A DNA stretch of 64,000 nucleotides from Prunella strophiata. Taxonomy: Eukaryota; Chordata; Aves; Passeriformes; Prunellidae. The stretch lies in contig JAZBQD010000001.1 of the NCBI GenBank assembly GCA_036583965.1, positions 27,500,597-27,564,596 of the forward strand, given 5' to 3'. This document shows, piece after piece, positions 1 through 13,084 of the stretch; position 1 is the first letter of the stretch, and every line of letters begins with the position of its first letter. Both the position numbers and the translations under genes were made by a program. Below the pieces are notes generated by a model that was not told the DNA's origin, did not search any database, and was given only the letters and a program-made list of their open reading frames with translations.

Positions 1-35
1 TAAAGAAAAAGGATTTCTTTCTCCCATCTTCTACC

Positions 36-52
36 TTTTTTTTTTTTTTTTT
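36..52. repeat. poly(T) tract, 17 nt
   Basis: Uninterrupted run of 17 T in AT-rich DNA. No transposon end or gene is recognisable beside it. Confidence 0.9.
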
Positions 53-532
53 AATTTTAATTTCTCAAGGCTTAGACTCCTCCAAAATAAGAAGCAATTT
101 CTACTGTGTTTTCAAGGAATGGAATGATGGCAGAGCTCTAATGCTTAAAAATAGATTGCCCAGCTAATCCCACATCATATCCAGGTTATTGTATTTGTTA
201 ATCTTATTCACTACTGAGGAAGGATTTCCCTGTCTATGGGTATTAACATATGATATAATCTCAGATTACAGCTCTTTTACTATGTACAGGGGGATATAAG
301 ATGGGGGATAGGTACAGGGATGGGTTAAAGAAGTGAACTTTAACATAAAATAAATTTCTTGTAAAAATATGCAGAGTGAACAGGAGTCAAATTCTTGGGT
401 AATGGGAAGCATACTGAAGTGTGTTTTAATAAAACATGAAACAGATCTCCTAGAAATTCTTCTTGTATGCATCTATGCTTTTATATTTAAAATCAGCGCA
501 TATTAAGAGAATATTTCAACTGTGCATTTCAG

Positions 533-576
533 ATGTTCAAGATATTGACAGTGCAAGTGTGGAATATCCACCACAG
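533..576 (+). CDS. exon-like segment A, 44 bp, unidentified
   Basis: The segment follows an acceptor-like end (tgtgcatttcag) and ends at a CAG|GTACAG donor-like site. It sits in the frame open from 463 to 819. The codons after a split first codon read VQDIDSASVEYPPQ. It would start in phase 1 and end in phase 0, which fits the phase-0 start of the next exon-like segment at 3966. The same frame also runs on to an AAG|GTATTC site near 625, so the 3' end is ambiguous. I recognise no protein family. The open run is of chance length for AT-rich DNA. It could equally be a pseudo-exon. Confidence 0.15.
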
Positions 577-1794
577 GTACAGTTATTTAAAGGAGAGTTT
601 CAATATCAGACATTTTTAAAGTTAAGGTATTCCTTATTAACTGTTCCTAAATGTTTTTTATTTGTTGACATTTGCAAAAATTCAATTATTTGTAATTTAT
701 GCTTTTTTATTATTTTTATCCACTTATATTTAAAAAGTTTCTCCTATGAACAACTTAAGCAAATGCTTAATATCACATTGGAGAGTGCTGAGTCAGGCAG
801 GCCTTTTGCACTGAGGTAATTTTGTGGATGTTCTGAGATACCCTATTTGAGGGCAGGCAAAGGGCAGCCTTCATCCTCCCAGTGTTTTATATTTTCCAGT
901 AATTCAACAAGCTGTACTCACCAGTATCTGGCAGCTCCCCTCTTGTTTAGTGCAACACTAAACACTACTTTATGATTTTATATTTATATTTATTCATTAT
1001 ATTCTTAATGAAAGGTATAATTAAAATAATTTTAATGAGAAAAATGTCTCAGTTTAGCATTCAAGCTTCCAGCCTGCTGGAGCCAGAGGTTTTCTGCCAA
1101 TATTACTCAGGAAACAACACAGTATGAAATATTGCACATTAATTCTTTCAGTGTGACTGAGATACTAACCTTGGTTCACATTGCATGGAAATCAGAGATC
1201 CTTTTTTACAGACTTTGGAGACACCTAACCAATAGCACAGATTAAACCATCATTGCAAGTAATTCCACTGACACAGCAAAGAATTCAAATCAGAATACTT
1301 GTAGCTACAATATTAATATTGCCAAAATATGCGTTCTGTGAACTACTTATTTTCCTTTTGAAAACATTCATAAAGAAGAAAAATAAAAGCAGCATAAGGA
1401 ATGCTATGCATTCTTCTAACAATAGAAGATTAGGAAACATCCTAAAAGGGTAAAGGAAATTTTTGTAGCTAATTCATCACAATAAAAGTAAATTATTAGA
1501 TATAACTCCTGAATATCAAATGTTAATAATGGGAATATTGTTGAAATTTTAGGCATAATCCCAAGAAAACTCCATTTTCATTCAATATTTTCCATTAGTA
1601 TGTTATCTTTCAACAGATAAATTTTTCAAAGCATGTACTTCTAAGTACAAGTCCTTTCCTTATGAAAAATATTATATGTATAGAAATAATAGCACCTATT
1701 TAATTTTTAGAGTAGACAGAAGGTTTTTGGGTTTTTTAAAAAGGGAAATAAAAAAAAGGGGGGGAAATCAACAACAAAAACTTTGCTGAAATTT

Positions 1795-1900
1795 TTAGTC
1801 TGCCATAATTACAGAGAACTGAATTACCAGAATTTGGAGTTCTAAAAATCTGGACCTGAAATCATCAAGCCCATCATTTTCAGCCACAAACAGAGCTGTG
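1795..1900 (-). mobile_element. possible old CR1 LINE 3' end relic
   Basis: Read on the minus strand, the block contains GGGCTTGATGATTTCAGGTC followed by an ATTCT-rich tail. This resembles the avian CR1 3' end, where a GGACTTGATGATCT-like stretch precedes ATTCTATG repeats. Similarity is partial and by eye. Upstream sequence to about 2000 cannot be assigned. It may be another decayed repeat or chance. Confidence 0.3.
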
Positions 1901-2009
1901 TCTGACATGTGTCCATGCTTTACCAGTAATGCCATGAGGTGGACAGCCTCCAACAGCTGATAGTGAACAAAATCTGAGCAGCACCTTGGGGTGGGCATGA
2001 AGTAAAGCC

Positions 2010-2150
2010 CAAGAATGGGGTTTAGGAGAGCACTGCCCTGCCAAGCAGCTGGGCTCTGGCACAGGCTGAGAGCCCTGGCAGCAGCCCTGCTCACCCCATC
2101 TGCCCCACTAGCCACACACATCACTTGTGTGTCTGTACCCAGTGATGCCA
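2010..2150. other. GC-rich islet without CpG
   Basis: The local base composition rises sharply (runs of gccctg, cagcagccctg, caccccatctgcccc), yet no CG dinucleotide is present. This fits an old, methylated and CpG-decayed repeat or an unrecognised exon. No protein family is recognisable in either strand. Confidence 0.4.
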
Positions 2151-2694
2151 CTCATTTCCTGCCTCTCATTTCAGAGCAGGGAATGCCATATTCTGCTCCT
2201 TGCCAATTTTTTTTTTTCCCCCACCAATTTCTATGTCAAATTACTGCAAAAATGGTATGAAGTCATTTGAACAAAGACTGGGAATGTCATCCCCACCTTC
2301 TTAGCCCTGCAGAGTTCATAATCCTCTCTAGAGCTGTACTTGCCTGCTCTCTAACAGGAAGGACTATCTGCCTTTCCCTTGAGACACACTCAGTTCCATA
2401 TTCCACTGCAGACACACACAAACCCAGTCTCTACAATTAGATGGAGAAGGTACTCTTCAACTGGGCACATTCTACAGGAGCTGTTTTGCACATTACAGTT
2501 GAGCAAATTGTCCATCCATAATGAACACCTTTAATTGCTAGCTAACATTCTTATGGAAGTCAGGCACTCTTTTAAAGTTAGCCCATACTCATAAATTTAA
2601 TTAAAAAAACCTTTCATACCTTGACAGTACTGAGAGGTGATATTGCCTAAGTAACTGTCAGGTTCTTCAGATTAAAATTACCTGAACTAATTAC

Positions 2695-2716
2695 AGATAC
2701 ATGGAACCATGTATCT
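2695..2716. repeat. perfect inverted repeat, 10-bp arms, AA spacer
   Basis: AGATACATGG, then AA, then CCATGTATCT. The arms are exact reverse complements. It can form a hairpin or small cruciform. No terminator or other function is implied in a vertebrate. Confidence 0.9.
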
Positions 2717-3965
2717 CAAAAAAAACCCCAAAAACTATACACCAGCTATAAACACATTTGTGTGTATATCATTTTACATAGCAGCCTAGTTTTAATTAAT
2801 TTTAATCCATTTCTAGGTATTGGTCATTAGGTGGCAAAGTACCATAATATATGCTCATTCTTTTTTAACAAAAGCTAATATCACACATTGCAGAAGGAGA
2901 AAAAAAAAAGAGAGGAGTGTTCCTTTAAAATATCATTATTTCTCACAGAGTAGAAATTGTAGATATCTATTTCAAGAAATCTCTTTAACCAATACAATGG
3001 AACTGCATCACCTGCTGAAACTCCATTTTAACTCCTAGTGCCACTGAGCTTTGTTTTATGACCAAAATTGTTCCAGTGACATGTAAAAATAACCTAGATC
3101 CATCATTTCACCATGAGGCTCAATAGATTAATTTGCTTCAGTAATTGTTTTTTTGTGGAAGTAGCTGGCCTAGTTATGCAAAACAGAAACCCCACATCAA
3201 CTTTTGTATGGCATTTATAGGCAGTTAAAGAGAAAAGGAAGAAATTCTATTTTCCCCCAAATTCAGGCTATGTTCAAGTTTCTATGGAAACCTTGAACAC
3301 CTCTACAGAGATAAGCAGCAAAGGGTAAAACTGTTCTCCCTGTTTTTCACCATTTCCTCTTTTCTCTCTTTGATCCATGTGCAAGTGTTTTATGTATAAT
3401 TCACTTTCTGCTGTCCCTTATTTCTCTTTTCACTCTTCATGCACTAGAGAGAAATCTGGGGAAGCTTCCCTCATTATTTGCTTTCCATTGGCAATCCAGA
3501 TTATTTTGAAGTGTGATGACTAAAACTGGAAACATTTTCATATGTCTGATTTTATACAATCATTTATTCCAAGTCACCTGAGCAGAGAAACCTACTAGAA
3601 AATCTAAGGAAAGTACTCAGAACTGGCCACTATGGCTTTGATCATCCTGTGAGGTTTTCCTCAATGGCTGCTTCCAAACTCTGGGTTAAGCTCCTGTAAA
3701 ATCTCAGCCATCACACCAGATACAGCCCAAAATGGATATAAATGACACACATCAAAGAGGTCCCTAAAGAGCCTTTGAAGAGTCACATTTACTTCTCCTG
3801 AAATGAGAGACTACAAACTATGTGAGCTAAGCATAAAAAGTGTTATGTACTAAAAGGCAGTTTTAGCTGCAGACCTCAGATGACTGAGGAAACAGACTAG
3901 AAAACAGCACAAATGCAATTTGCATTTTGTCATCTAGATTTTCTTTCCTGCTTCTCCCAACCCAG

Positions 3966-4061
3966 GTGCAGCTTAGCTCTGCCCACACATATAAAGCCCT
4001 GGAAGTTTCAGTTCCATTAGAGCCAGTTGGGGAAAGAGTTGGAAAAATCTACTTATTGAAG
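3966..4061 (+). CDS. exon-like segment B, 96 bp, unidentified
   Basis: This segment has the best splice signals in the window. A long pyrimidine tract (ttttctttcctgcttctccc) leads to an acceptor CAG at 3963-3965, and the segment ends at AAG|GTAAAG. It is exactly 32 codons, phase 0 at both ends, and only this frame is open. The reading starts VQLSSAHTYKALE and ends GERVGKIYLLK. I do not recognise a domain and see no signal peptide or membrane segment. It lies alone in AT-rich DNA; the next phase-compatible segments are at 533 and 12,896. It may be a real exon of a large-intron gene or a strong pseudo-exon. Confidence 0.3.
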
Positions 4062-7000
4062 GTAAAGAGTACAACTTGTCACATGAGGTGCTATAAGGGC
4101 CAACTAATTTAGGGTCTATAGATCATTCTAGAGCACTTCTGATGAAGGTTTCTACAGATCAAACTATTCTTCCCTGACTTGCATTATTTTTTGTGAGGCT
4201 GGTGCCCACTCACACAAGAAAAAAAGTAATGTTGATTTGATGCAAATTCTAAATGGTTGAACTGAAATCTTAAAGCTTCAATAAATCCTAGAAATATAAT
4301 TGGTTAGGGTGACCTGGATAGAAATAAGAAATACAATGGGAAATCATCCCAGTTCACTATAACATGCAAATAATATTCAAGGGCATTCATGATGGCCTAA
4401 TTCTAAAAGGCCCAAAAATAAAGTGACATTAAAAAAGTCTGTAAGTTAAAAATGGGTCAAATTTTGTGAAGGAGTGCTTATTCTAAGAACAAGGATCCTA
4501 CACCAGATAATCAAAGAGTTTCCTGAAAAAATATGTAACACCTTTCATGCATAGGCATGGAGGTAGGCAGTGCTTTATGTGAAGGCATGAAGAACCAAGT
4601 GGTTTTTCTGGTGCTGTACACAAATTCACTGGAGAACTACAGCACTTGATCATCATTTCTGGAGTGATAGAAATGCTCATTTGCTGGCAGTAAACGCAGA
4701 TGAAAAATCCTGCCACACTTCCAGTACTTTTGATCAACAGTCCAATTAGAACTGTGCAGCAATGAGAAATGTGTAATTCTGCCATTGCACATCTGCAGAG
4801 CTCTGCAGACGCTGCCCAGTAAGAGCCCAAATGAACTCCAGGGAATTTCTTTCTGTACTCACTGTTCAATGCTGTGTGTCTGCACCACCCTTTGAGATAC
4901 TCAGATGCTCTTTGGTGCTCAGTGTCCTGCCAGGGGGCACACCCAGCTGCCCACCAGTCTCATGGATATTCACTGCCAGGAACTGCCTGCTTTCATTTGT
5001 TTGCTCCTGGTGCTTTTCTTACACCAGGTGATTTTATACCTGCTAGGTAATGCTTGTCTTCAAAAGCTGAAATTGTTCTTATTATTATTACACTCCTGCA
5101 GTTTGATAAATTTGTCCCACTCCTTCAAAATATTTTCTTGGCAGCAGTCAGACTGCACTAGCCCTGTTAGTCCTCCATGACACCAAATATTTTAGCAACA
5201 GTTCCTGTAAGGAGCGGGCACACCAAAAGGCCATTTCTGTCATACTCCATTTTCATCCAAGGAGTTGTCTAAATATTTCTAAAAATTTGTCTGGCATTTT
5301 GAATGTGATATTCATGTGTATGGTTCCATCAAGAAATTAGAGTGGTATTGGAGCATAGTGCATAGATGCCAAGTTCTCATGCTTATTTAATATCACTGTA
5401 ATTTTAATTTCTCACAATCAGCACAACAGTTTTTCTCACTTATTACTGCTGGCACATTTCAAAAAGAAATATACTTTTTTCCAGACAATATTTTTTTATC
5501 TATTGTATTACAAATAATGATCTTGAAGGTATAGTTCACAAGCTGTCAACAATATATCAATTAAAACAAAATTAACAGACAGCTTCAATGACAATTTGAC
5601 AAACTGCGAACTAAACAGCATTTCCCTGTGATATTACACAAACCTTTTACAAAGGAAATAGCTGATAAGGATATATGTTACAAATTTTGGAAAAAAAAAA
5701 TAGACACAGATCTTCAAGCTCTTGATTAAGCAAGTGACATTACATCTCCAGAGGTACAGATGCTCAATTGACAATAACACTCTTGTTTGCACACCAAACC
5801 TGTGTTTTGTCAAGCAAATTCCAGAACCTTCCTTGTGGCACATCAGCATTTTTTAGTGGCTCACCTCTTCCCTGAGGCTTTGGAAGGAAGGCAACCACTG
5901 ATAATGTTACTGACACTGCAAAGCTTTTCTTCCTGACCAGGGTGATGTGTCTCCTGATGAATTATTCACAGACTCGTGTGACTAAGCGTGCAGCTGATCT
6001 CAAGTGCCATTTATGTAACAAGTGTGGTACTAACAAAATGGCTGCATATTTTCTCCTAAGCTACTTAATTAGAAATGTTGAAAGCATTCTTTTTGCAGAT
6101 GCAGCTTATTTTTTTGTGATCAAACACAGTTAAAAGATTTGGTACTTCCCTTTGACGCTGTAAATTAGACAAATTTCTCCACGGAAAGTCTTTTAAAAAT
6201 TATCACAGTACTTCTAGTCCACATGTAAATCAGGAAATCTGTATGGAAATAAAGCATTAAAGCCATCCATTTGAATGATAGAGCTACTATAAAATGCATA
6301 AAAAATGCAAGTCATATTGATGTCATTGCTTCTTAACATTTTGATACATTAAAAATAGTGTTTAATTGGATAAAACTTAAGGAAATAGAGACCAAAACCT
6401 CCTGGACTGAAGTCTTTAAGGTTAAAGCAATTCCTTAGAAGTGCCCTCAGTGGTAAGAAACCACCAACACAAAAAGTTTAAAGAAATCTTGAATGTCTAC
6501 AGGGAAGCTTTTTCTCTTTTTCAATATTTCTAGATCTGACTTCCTTTCCTGGGAGAAGCTTAGCAACCTGTCCCTACAGAGGTCTGCAAGATGCTTATGT
6601 AGAAAAACTTTTTGCCTTCCTAGGGGCTTCTTCAGTTATATTATGTGTGGTGCATCACAATAGAACATATTTGGGTGAGGGAAGTTCCTCTGTGACCTGA
6701 AAGGTTACTTCCAATGGGGAAGAACTGTTCTTCCAGATTAATTCCATAAATTATTTTCTAATCAAAGAACTACATACTCAACTTGTATTTCATGATTTTC
6801 CACTTCCCTTTTTTAAATCAATTTGGAATGATTTACATAATACCAGTTAAAATCACAGTGGTGCCTTGGAAGCTTCAGTGGTACCATCTTTGACAGGCCA
6901 TGCAGACATTAGCATTGAGAGTATTTAGTAAATCCTGACAAGGAAAACTCCTTACAAGAACAAAAGTGTGGCAGTGCAGCAGTTATACCTCAGGAATCCT

Positions 7001-9212
7001 CTATTAGAGAAAAAAACAACACTGAAGAGTTTTTATATATTGCTATTATCTTGGGTTATGATTATTACACAGCAGAAACATTTTGAGTCACTGAGTTCAT
7101 GATTACTTGTAGGCATCACTGATGAGGTAAGGAATGGCTTTTATTATGTTGAAGTTTACTTAAATCCAAGCAGATGAGGCAAAGGATATGTGAACTGAAG
7201 CTTCCATTTTAAAGTTACAGTAATTGGGATATTCAGATATTGTTGGGCAATATAGAAATTGAGGCAGAAAAGCAAACTTTTCCAGTTTCAGCTGAGTGTC
7301 TCATCTACAGGATTATCTCTGCTCTGCAAAAGAGAAGGTTTTACAGATCTATCTATATGTATGTATTTTTAGCTATTTAAAAACACTGTTTCCAATTAAG
7401 GAGATAACATCATTAAATATTATGAATCCCCTTATTTGCTATATATAAAGTATATGTTAGGTCACAAACATTTATATGAAATTGGACATGAAAACAGCTA
7501 ATTCCTTTAATTTTTTCAATACCCTATTGCATGGATCCTATTATCTTATTATTTTGTTATTTATTTTGATAAAATTAATATTAGTGATTTATCTTTTGAT
7601 CTTTCTCTTCATTGAATTTGTTTAATACTGTGAACTGAAAAAAAACCCAGCTACTTCTAAATTTAAAGTCTTTACCACTCATAGACAAAATTGAATGCTG
7701 CAATTATGTTTTGGCAAATTAAAGCACATTTAACAAGCCTTCTTCCCTCCACTCTCAACTCACTACAAGTTATACAGAGACACACAATTTCTCCACCAGG
7801 GAGTTAACATGATGAGTTCCTGCAGGCCAGTACAACTTGTCACTTCTCACTGGCTTTCCCTTGGACAACTTTGTTTGCAGTGTTCTCTAGATGACACAAC
7901 ACTGTAAAGCTGAAGGAAGTTAGCACTTGTCACCACAAGGGGTTTTAAGCCATTTAATTAAACAGGGCAGAAATGTGCATAAACCAAGCCAGACTCACAC
8001 TTTTCTGCTTTCTGTCAAAACAGACACAACTCAGTCTGGGAGAGTGCAGAACTTGGTCTAATGATTCACACAACCTATTGACTATTGCCTTTACATGAGA
8101 AATACATTCCTTTCTTACTCTGCTGTTACTGAGCAATAGTAAAGTGTGGCCACTCTCACACAGGTTTATAATTAATTCATTAAGACTGCATGACCCTAAT
8201 CTCTGAGGCTGCCTAATTATTGAGATAATTCATATAACACACAAAATATTGATGAAGCATAACACTGATCAGCTACTTAACTTCCAAGCCTCTGGATCAG
8301 TGTATTAACATGAGATGACATAATAAGTAAAACAGCTACTGAGACTAAGTACTGGCACATTTACAGTACCAGGCTTTGGGTTGAATCTTATGAGTTAAGC
8401 CACCTAAAAAACAGTTTGAAAGATTACATATGTATGTGTGTATATGGCTTTTTTAGATTGCTATACAATGGTTCATTGTTTTAAACTGCATGAAAAGACT
8501 GACAAAATAATTAATAGTAGAGGAATTGTTCTTGTGTGTGCATAAAGATATCACTATTATGTTAACATATATGTGGGCACTGGGAAAGGCAACTAATATG
8601 AAAACAAGACTCTTATACACTTCCAGGGTTTTCAATTACAAATATTCATTGCTTTAGTTCACCACTGAAATAACTTCACTTCTTTAGTTTCAACACATTA
8701 CCATGTTTGCAAAGTGCAACTGAAATATTTTCTGACAACCTCTATGCTCATTTATTTCCTTGAATCACTCCTGACACCAACCACTCACTACTGGCCCTGA
8801 GCATGATGCTTTTTCTCCTTAGCTGGCTAAGAGACCATAAGCCAAAATCAAAACCTTCATTACCTTGCAGAATGTAGCAGTAAAAAAAAAAGCACTTGCA
8901 TCAAGGAGATTCCAAGTTATGAAAAATTATATTATTTTTGCTAATTTCCTGAGCAACATGCAAGATTAAAGACCATATTTTTCTCTATTTTTTCAAGCTC
9001 TTGATTTACAGTCAAACACTCATTCTTTTTTTCTGAGGTTCTCTGTGTTGTCTCAGGACATGCCAAAGATCCATCAAGCCCCCAGGAGGAAGGCTTCTGC
9101 TTCTTCAGCAACAGAGCCTGGATTGCAAAGTAAATTTCTCCAGAACCTCAGTGCACTGCATCTTTTTTACTTTTCTACCTCAAACACCATGCCTATTTTT
9201 ATTTTTTCTCAC
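4062..9212. other. AT-rich non-coding stretch
   Basis: No supportable gene. It includes the longest open frame of the window (123 codons, minus strand, 4498-4869), which has no recognisable family or splice context and is judged a chance frame. An 18-bp palindrome lies at 4792-4809. Otherwise only A/T runs are seen. Confidence 0.6.
4792..4809. repeat. perfect 18-bp palindrome
   Basis: TCTGCAGAGCTCTGCAGA is its own reverse complement, with no spacer. It contains two PstI-type CTGCAG cores around a GAGCTC centre. No known element is identified. Confidence 0.9.
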
Positions 9213-9261
9213 CTGAAGAAAGTGCCAAGTAATAAAGGCCAATATCATTGCAACAGCTGCT
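9213..9261 (-). other. minus-strand exon-like segment, 49 bp
   Basis: On the minus strand an excellent acceptor (CTTTTTTCTCCTTTAG) precedes 49 bp that end at TTCAG|GTGAGA. Two frames are open. One, starting in phase 2, reads AAVAMILAFITWHFLQ, which would be a hydrophobic, membrane-like stretch. The segment is short and has no partner exon that I can identify. It also shows that strong exon-like signals occur by chance on both strands here, which lowers confidence in the plus-strand candidates. Confidence 0.15.
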
Positions 9262-12200
9262 CTAAAGGAGAAAAAAGTTAAGGTTTAAGAGTCCCCACGC
9301 TTTCTGCTGAAGAGGAGGTGAAAGAAGTGTAAAGCCCTACAGCTTCCTGGACATCACACAGACAAAGATGCTGACAGCAAGTCATAGGAACCCATATGGG
9401 AAAGAACATTTTGAATATTGAAAAGATACAAGTGGCATAAAGCATCTCAGGATGCACTAACTGTGAATTTTGTCACTTTGCCGCATATCTAATTCATACC
9501 TTCCTCCCCAGCTTGAGAGAAATACTCTGAAACAATTCTCATTTGTTACATTCAATTAACAACACCAGAGCATTTTGACACCATCAGCTTTCCAAATGGC
9601 ATTTAGTGATATGACTGAATTAGAGAATGGCAGGGTATTTTTCACTGCTAAGAGAAGAATATTTTCTCCATTGAATGATCAACTGAGTAAATATTGCTAA
9701 ATAGTCTCTGTGAATGAATTTGCAGCAGGAAGGAAACATCATTCATGATTTAGAAAAAGCCCAAGGAATTCAGAACTCACTCAAGAATGTGCAACTGAAG
9801 TGAATATTGCAGGAACAGGATATGTAATTAAGAAGTCCCAGAGTAAGAATGTAACATCGTTTTCTTTCATCACTCAGCCCACCACACACTTAACCTTGGA
9901 CCTCTCCACCCTGCTGCCTCCTTTTGCAGAATTGAGAATGAGGATGGCTGACAGCTCACTGAGCTCTCCATCCCTTGCTGTGGAACTTGCAGTGTGGAAG
10001 TTCACTTGAGCTGTGAACAAAATTTTTAAAAATCTATTTGTTTATGTGAAGTTTCTCCATACTTAAAGTTAGAGGCAGAAGTTGTAGTTAGGAGTGTAGG
10101 TTACAATGAATAATGAATAGCTGTCCAAACCAGCTCACATCAAAATGCTGGCTCTTACTACTCTTAAGGTTTAATACAGCAGCTTCTAGGATTTTGGTTT
10201 TAGAGTATGCAGTTTCTTGAAACACTAACATCTAGCCTGTCACTTGCAGCCTACATTTCATTTACTATCTTATTGTTCTATCTGGAAAACCTAACTTCAG
10301 CTAAAAGTATGACCTTTTGTGTCATCATAGAAACAATTCTGCCCAGTTGAACATAAAAAGGCCCTTGCTCATTGTCTTGTCCAGAGGGTATCATGGTGTA
10401 GCCAGGCTTTGTAAGCTCATTGTAAGAATTAATTCCAGTAAAGTCTTCAGAAAAAAAATTAATTATATGGTCAAAATGTCTCCAGCAGGACAGTACCACC
10501 ATCAGGAGAACAAAAAGTCAAAGACAACCTCAATAAAACAGAAAATCTCTAACCTTATTTGAAACTGGTCTAATGGTGAACGATTTTTAATCCATAGAAG
10601 GGATTAATCCACAAAATTTAATTTAATCCACAAAAAAGGACATAAAGAGAAAAGCAAGGCCATGTACATACTCTAACAGCTTTAGCATTGTTTCTGTATC
10701 TCTATAAATATTTTCTAATTTTTTGTTTTCTTTTGAAAAATCCCACTAAATATACAATACACAATGATTTAGAAAAGATCAATAAGCAATGATTTCCTTA
10801 AGACAAGCTACACATATGGCTGTATGTGGCATTTCCCACGGTGAATGGATAACATGGATGTCTTTGCTGTTAAAATAAAAAGTTGAACTCAAAGCCAAGA
10901 AAACTGCTGCTTACAAGCAGGGGTTATTTGCTGTAGTGCCTGCAGTATTTTGAACCATGGCCTCAGGCTGATGTACCATTATCCACCAGCCATGAAGCTT
11001 AAAACATTAAGTGTCCTTGTACTTTAAGTGTCAAAAGAAGATGCTAAAGAAGCTACATAAATTTCTAAAATACCACTATAAAGATTTAGAAGTTGTGAAG
11101 AAGGCTGTACACACCTAAAGAAACACAGGGTCCATTTATACACTGCAGGACTAGTCTTGTGCCAATTTGTTTCCCTTAAGAAAATAAGGCCAAATATTAA
11201 CAACATATCAGCACCTTGGTTTTACTAGTTTTGTATTTCAGTTGTATCTTGTTCCAAACTTATGGAAACATTTATTTTATCTACTGTAAATACTGTAATT
11301 TATAGTGGCAAAACACAACAAATTGCTCTCAGTCAATCAAAAATATCCTGGTATGACTCAGTTTCTTATAAGGGGGTGTAACCATAATTTACTAGTTTAC
11401 AGTAAGTACACACAATACAGATCTGAGAAACAGATTGTCAGTTATATCTTTATTTACAATATTACTCAAACATTCAATACTCAAAGATATAATTAAATAT
11501 CATTATCATGGTCAGACTGCACCATAATGACTTTTAAAATAAAGGAACAATATCATTCTTGAAACAAAGTAAATTTGATGTTGCAGTTTACTTTGCTTTC
11601 AGTTGTTAATGAAAAGGGAATTGAAACAAATATTTTCATAGATGTACAATACACATTTTAAAGAAATACTGTGCTCAGGTACACATAAAACCAAATAATT
11701 TTACAGAAAAAATTTGTGTTGCATAGATGAGTGCTGACTGTTTTCCTGGCTAACACAGTAAATATTTAGACAGTTAGAAAGAAAATTATTTCTCTCCTGC
11801 TCTTTTTAAATAAGAAGACTGATAATAATGACAGAGAAATACAAAATGTGTCATCAGCCTTCAGTTCAAGCCTCAGGGTGATTAGGATCTATTTTTGTAG
11901 TGGCTTAAAACTTCATTTTTGTGTATGCCACAAATTTCAGATGAAGCCCAGTGAGAGACTAGAAGGTTATAAAAATACAAAATCCTCATCTTGAGCATTT
12001 CAAGTCTAAAATTATTATTTGGTTTTAATTTAATCTTTTGAGAAACTGGATGGTGTGACTAATTAAAGGGAATGAGATACCTCGACAGAGTCATTGAGTC
12101 CCTTCTCAAAGGATGGTTTTGCTGGTTATGATGCAATTTACAGTCCAATACATTAAGGATATCAAAACTGCTTTTATCACTGCTTCATCTTACAGAGGGA

Positions 12201-12895
12201 GCTCACTTTCTGTTGAGCTGCATTACTTACCCTGATTGCCTAAACTGGCTCTGGCCAAGCATAGGCATGGGAAGAAATTGATGCAGAGACCCCAGAAAGA
12301 TACCAGGAAAAAAAAAAATATGTAAAATCTAAATTAAACATTTTTATTGCAAATGAAAGCTGACCTTTAATATAATCTAGTTCTGAAAAATTCATATGAT
12401 CTGTGACTAGTTTTGTTCCCTTGTCCCCTTTGATTCTTTCCTAAGCTAACCACAAAGGGTTAGGTCCCCCTAAAGAATTTTGTCTAAAAATTCCTTCAGC
12501 CACCCAATCCTCTTGCCTTTTTACTAGGGAAAAAAGGCTCCTTCCAGAGACTATAATTTTTTTCTGACCTAACAAGACATCTCACTGTACCTCAGAGGAC
12601 TTCTCCCATAAATAATATGGGATTAAATGATTCTTATGTTGAATCTCAGACTGCTCAAAACATAAGGGAACACTTAAAGCTGTCTGTTGAGTTATACAGT
12701 ACTGTCAAATTTTTGAAGACTTGTGTCAGTGCAACAATTAAAGGACACAGGTGGAGCTAAAAATACCCTGGAGATCACTCCAGATGAGGAGTTCTCAGAG
12801 CTCTGAAGTCACATGAACCCACCTAAAAGTGAAATATCCCAAGTGCCAATCTCAGGCCAAATTCCTCCAACTGATTTGTCCTTCCTTGCCCTCAG
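9262..12895. other. AT-rich non-coding stretch
   Basis: No supportable gene or repeat family. Open frames at 10,278-10,562 (both strands) are under 85 codons, unrecognisable and without convincing splice boundaries. Confidence 0.6.
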
Positions 12896-13084
12896 GTGGG
12901 GTCAGGGCAGCTCAAATCCAGCTGCAGGGCTGCTGTGGAGCTGTGTCTGTTCTCAGACAGCTCCCTGAGAGCTGTCCCCACACCCTGGTCCACCCTGGTG
13001 CCCTGGCTGGGCTCAGCAGCTCATTCATGGCTAACAAGGGCTGCTGTTGCCACATTATGCACTCCCAGGGGGAAGAAAGAGGTG
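12896..13084 (+). CDS. exon-like segment H, 189 bp, GC-rich, unidentified
   Basis: A strong acceptor (tttgtccttccttgccctcag) is followed by 63 open codons in phase 0, ending at GTG|GTAAGC. The composition is clearly more GC-rich than the flanks, as exons in AT-rich isochores often are. The reading begins VGSGQLKSSCRAAVELC and ends TPRGKKEV. A second frame is also open, so frame choice is uncertain. The block has no CpG, which also fits a decayed old repeat. It contains an 8-bp-arm hairpin (GACAGCTC/GAGCTGTC). No protein family is recognised. Phase matches neighbours at 3966 and 14,580. Confidence 0.25.

Larger units (their letters stand above)
577..3965. other. AT-rich non-coding stretch
   Basis: No supportable gene. 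The stretch holds a possible CR1 relic (about 1795-1900), a GC-rich CpG-free islet (about 2010-2150) and a perfect palindrome (2695-2716). The 118-codon minus frame at 1795-2151 crosses the CR1-like relic and looks like repeat, not gene. Confidence 0.6.

Noticed and set aside
463..819. 118-codon plus-strand frame
   Set aside because: Its middle is low-complexity and hydrophobic (FFIIFIHLYLK). Only the 533-576 part has splice-like boundaries, so it was not called as a single gene.
1795..2151. 118-codon minus-strand frame
   Set aside because: It runs through a CR1-like relic and a GC-rich islet; composition explains it.
4498..4869. Longest open frame in the window, 123 codons, minus strand
   Set aside because: No recognisable family and no splice or promoter context; length expected by chance in AT-rich DNA.
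7087..7126. GAG|GTAAGG donor-like site with an upstream acacag acceptor
   Set aside because: All frames between them contain stops.
10278..10502. 74-codon minus-strand frame
   Set aside because: Protein-like reading in part, but no acceptor or donor at the ends and no family.
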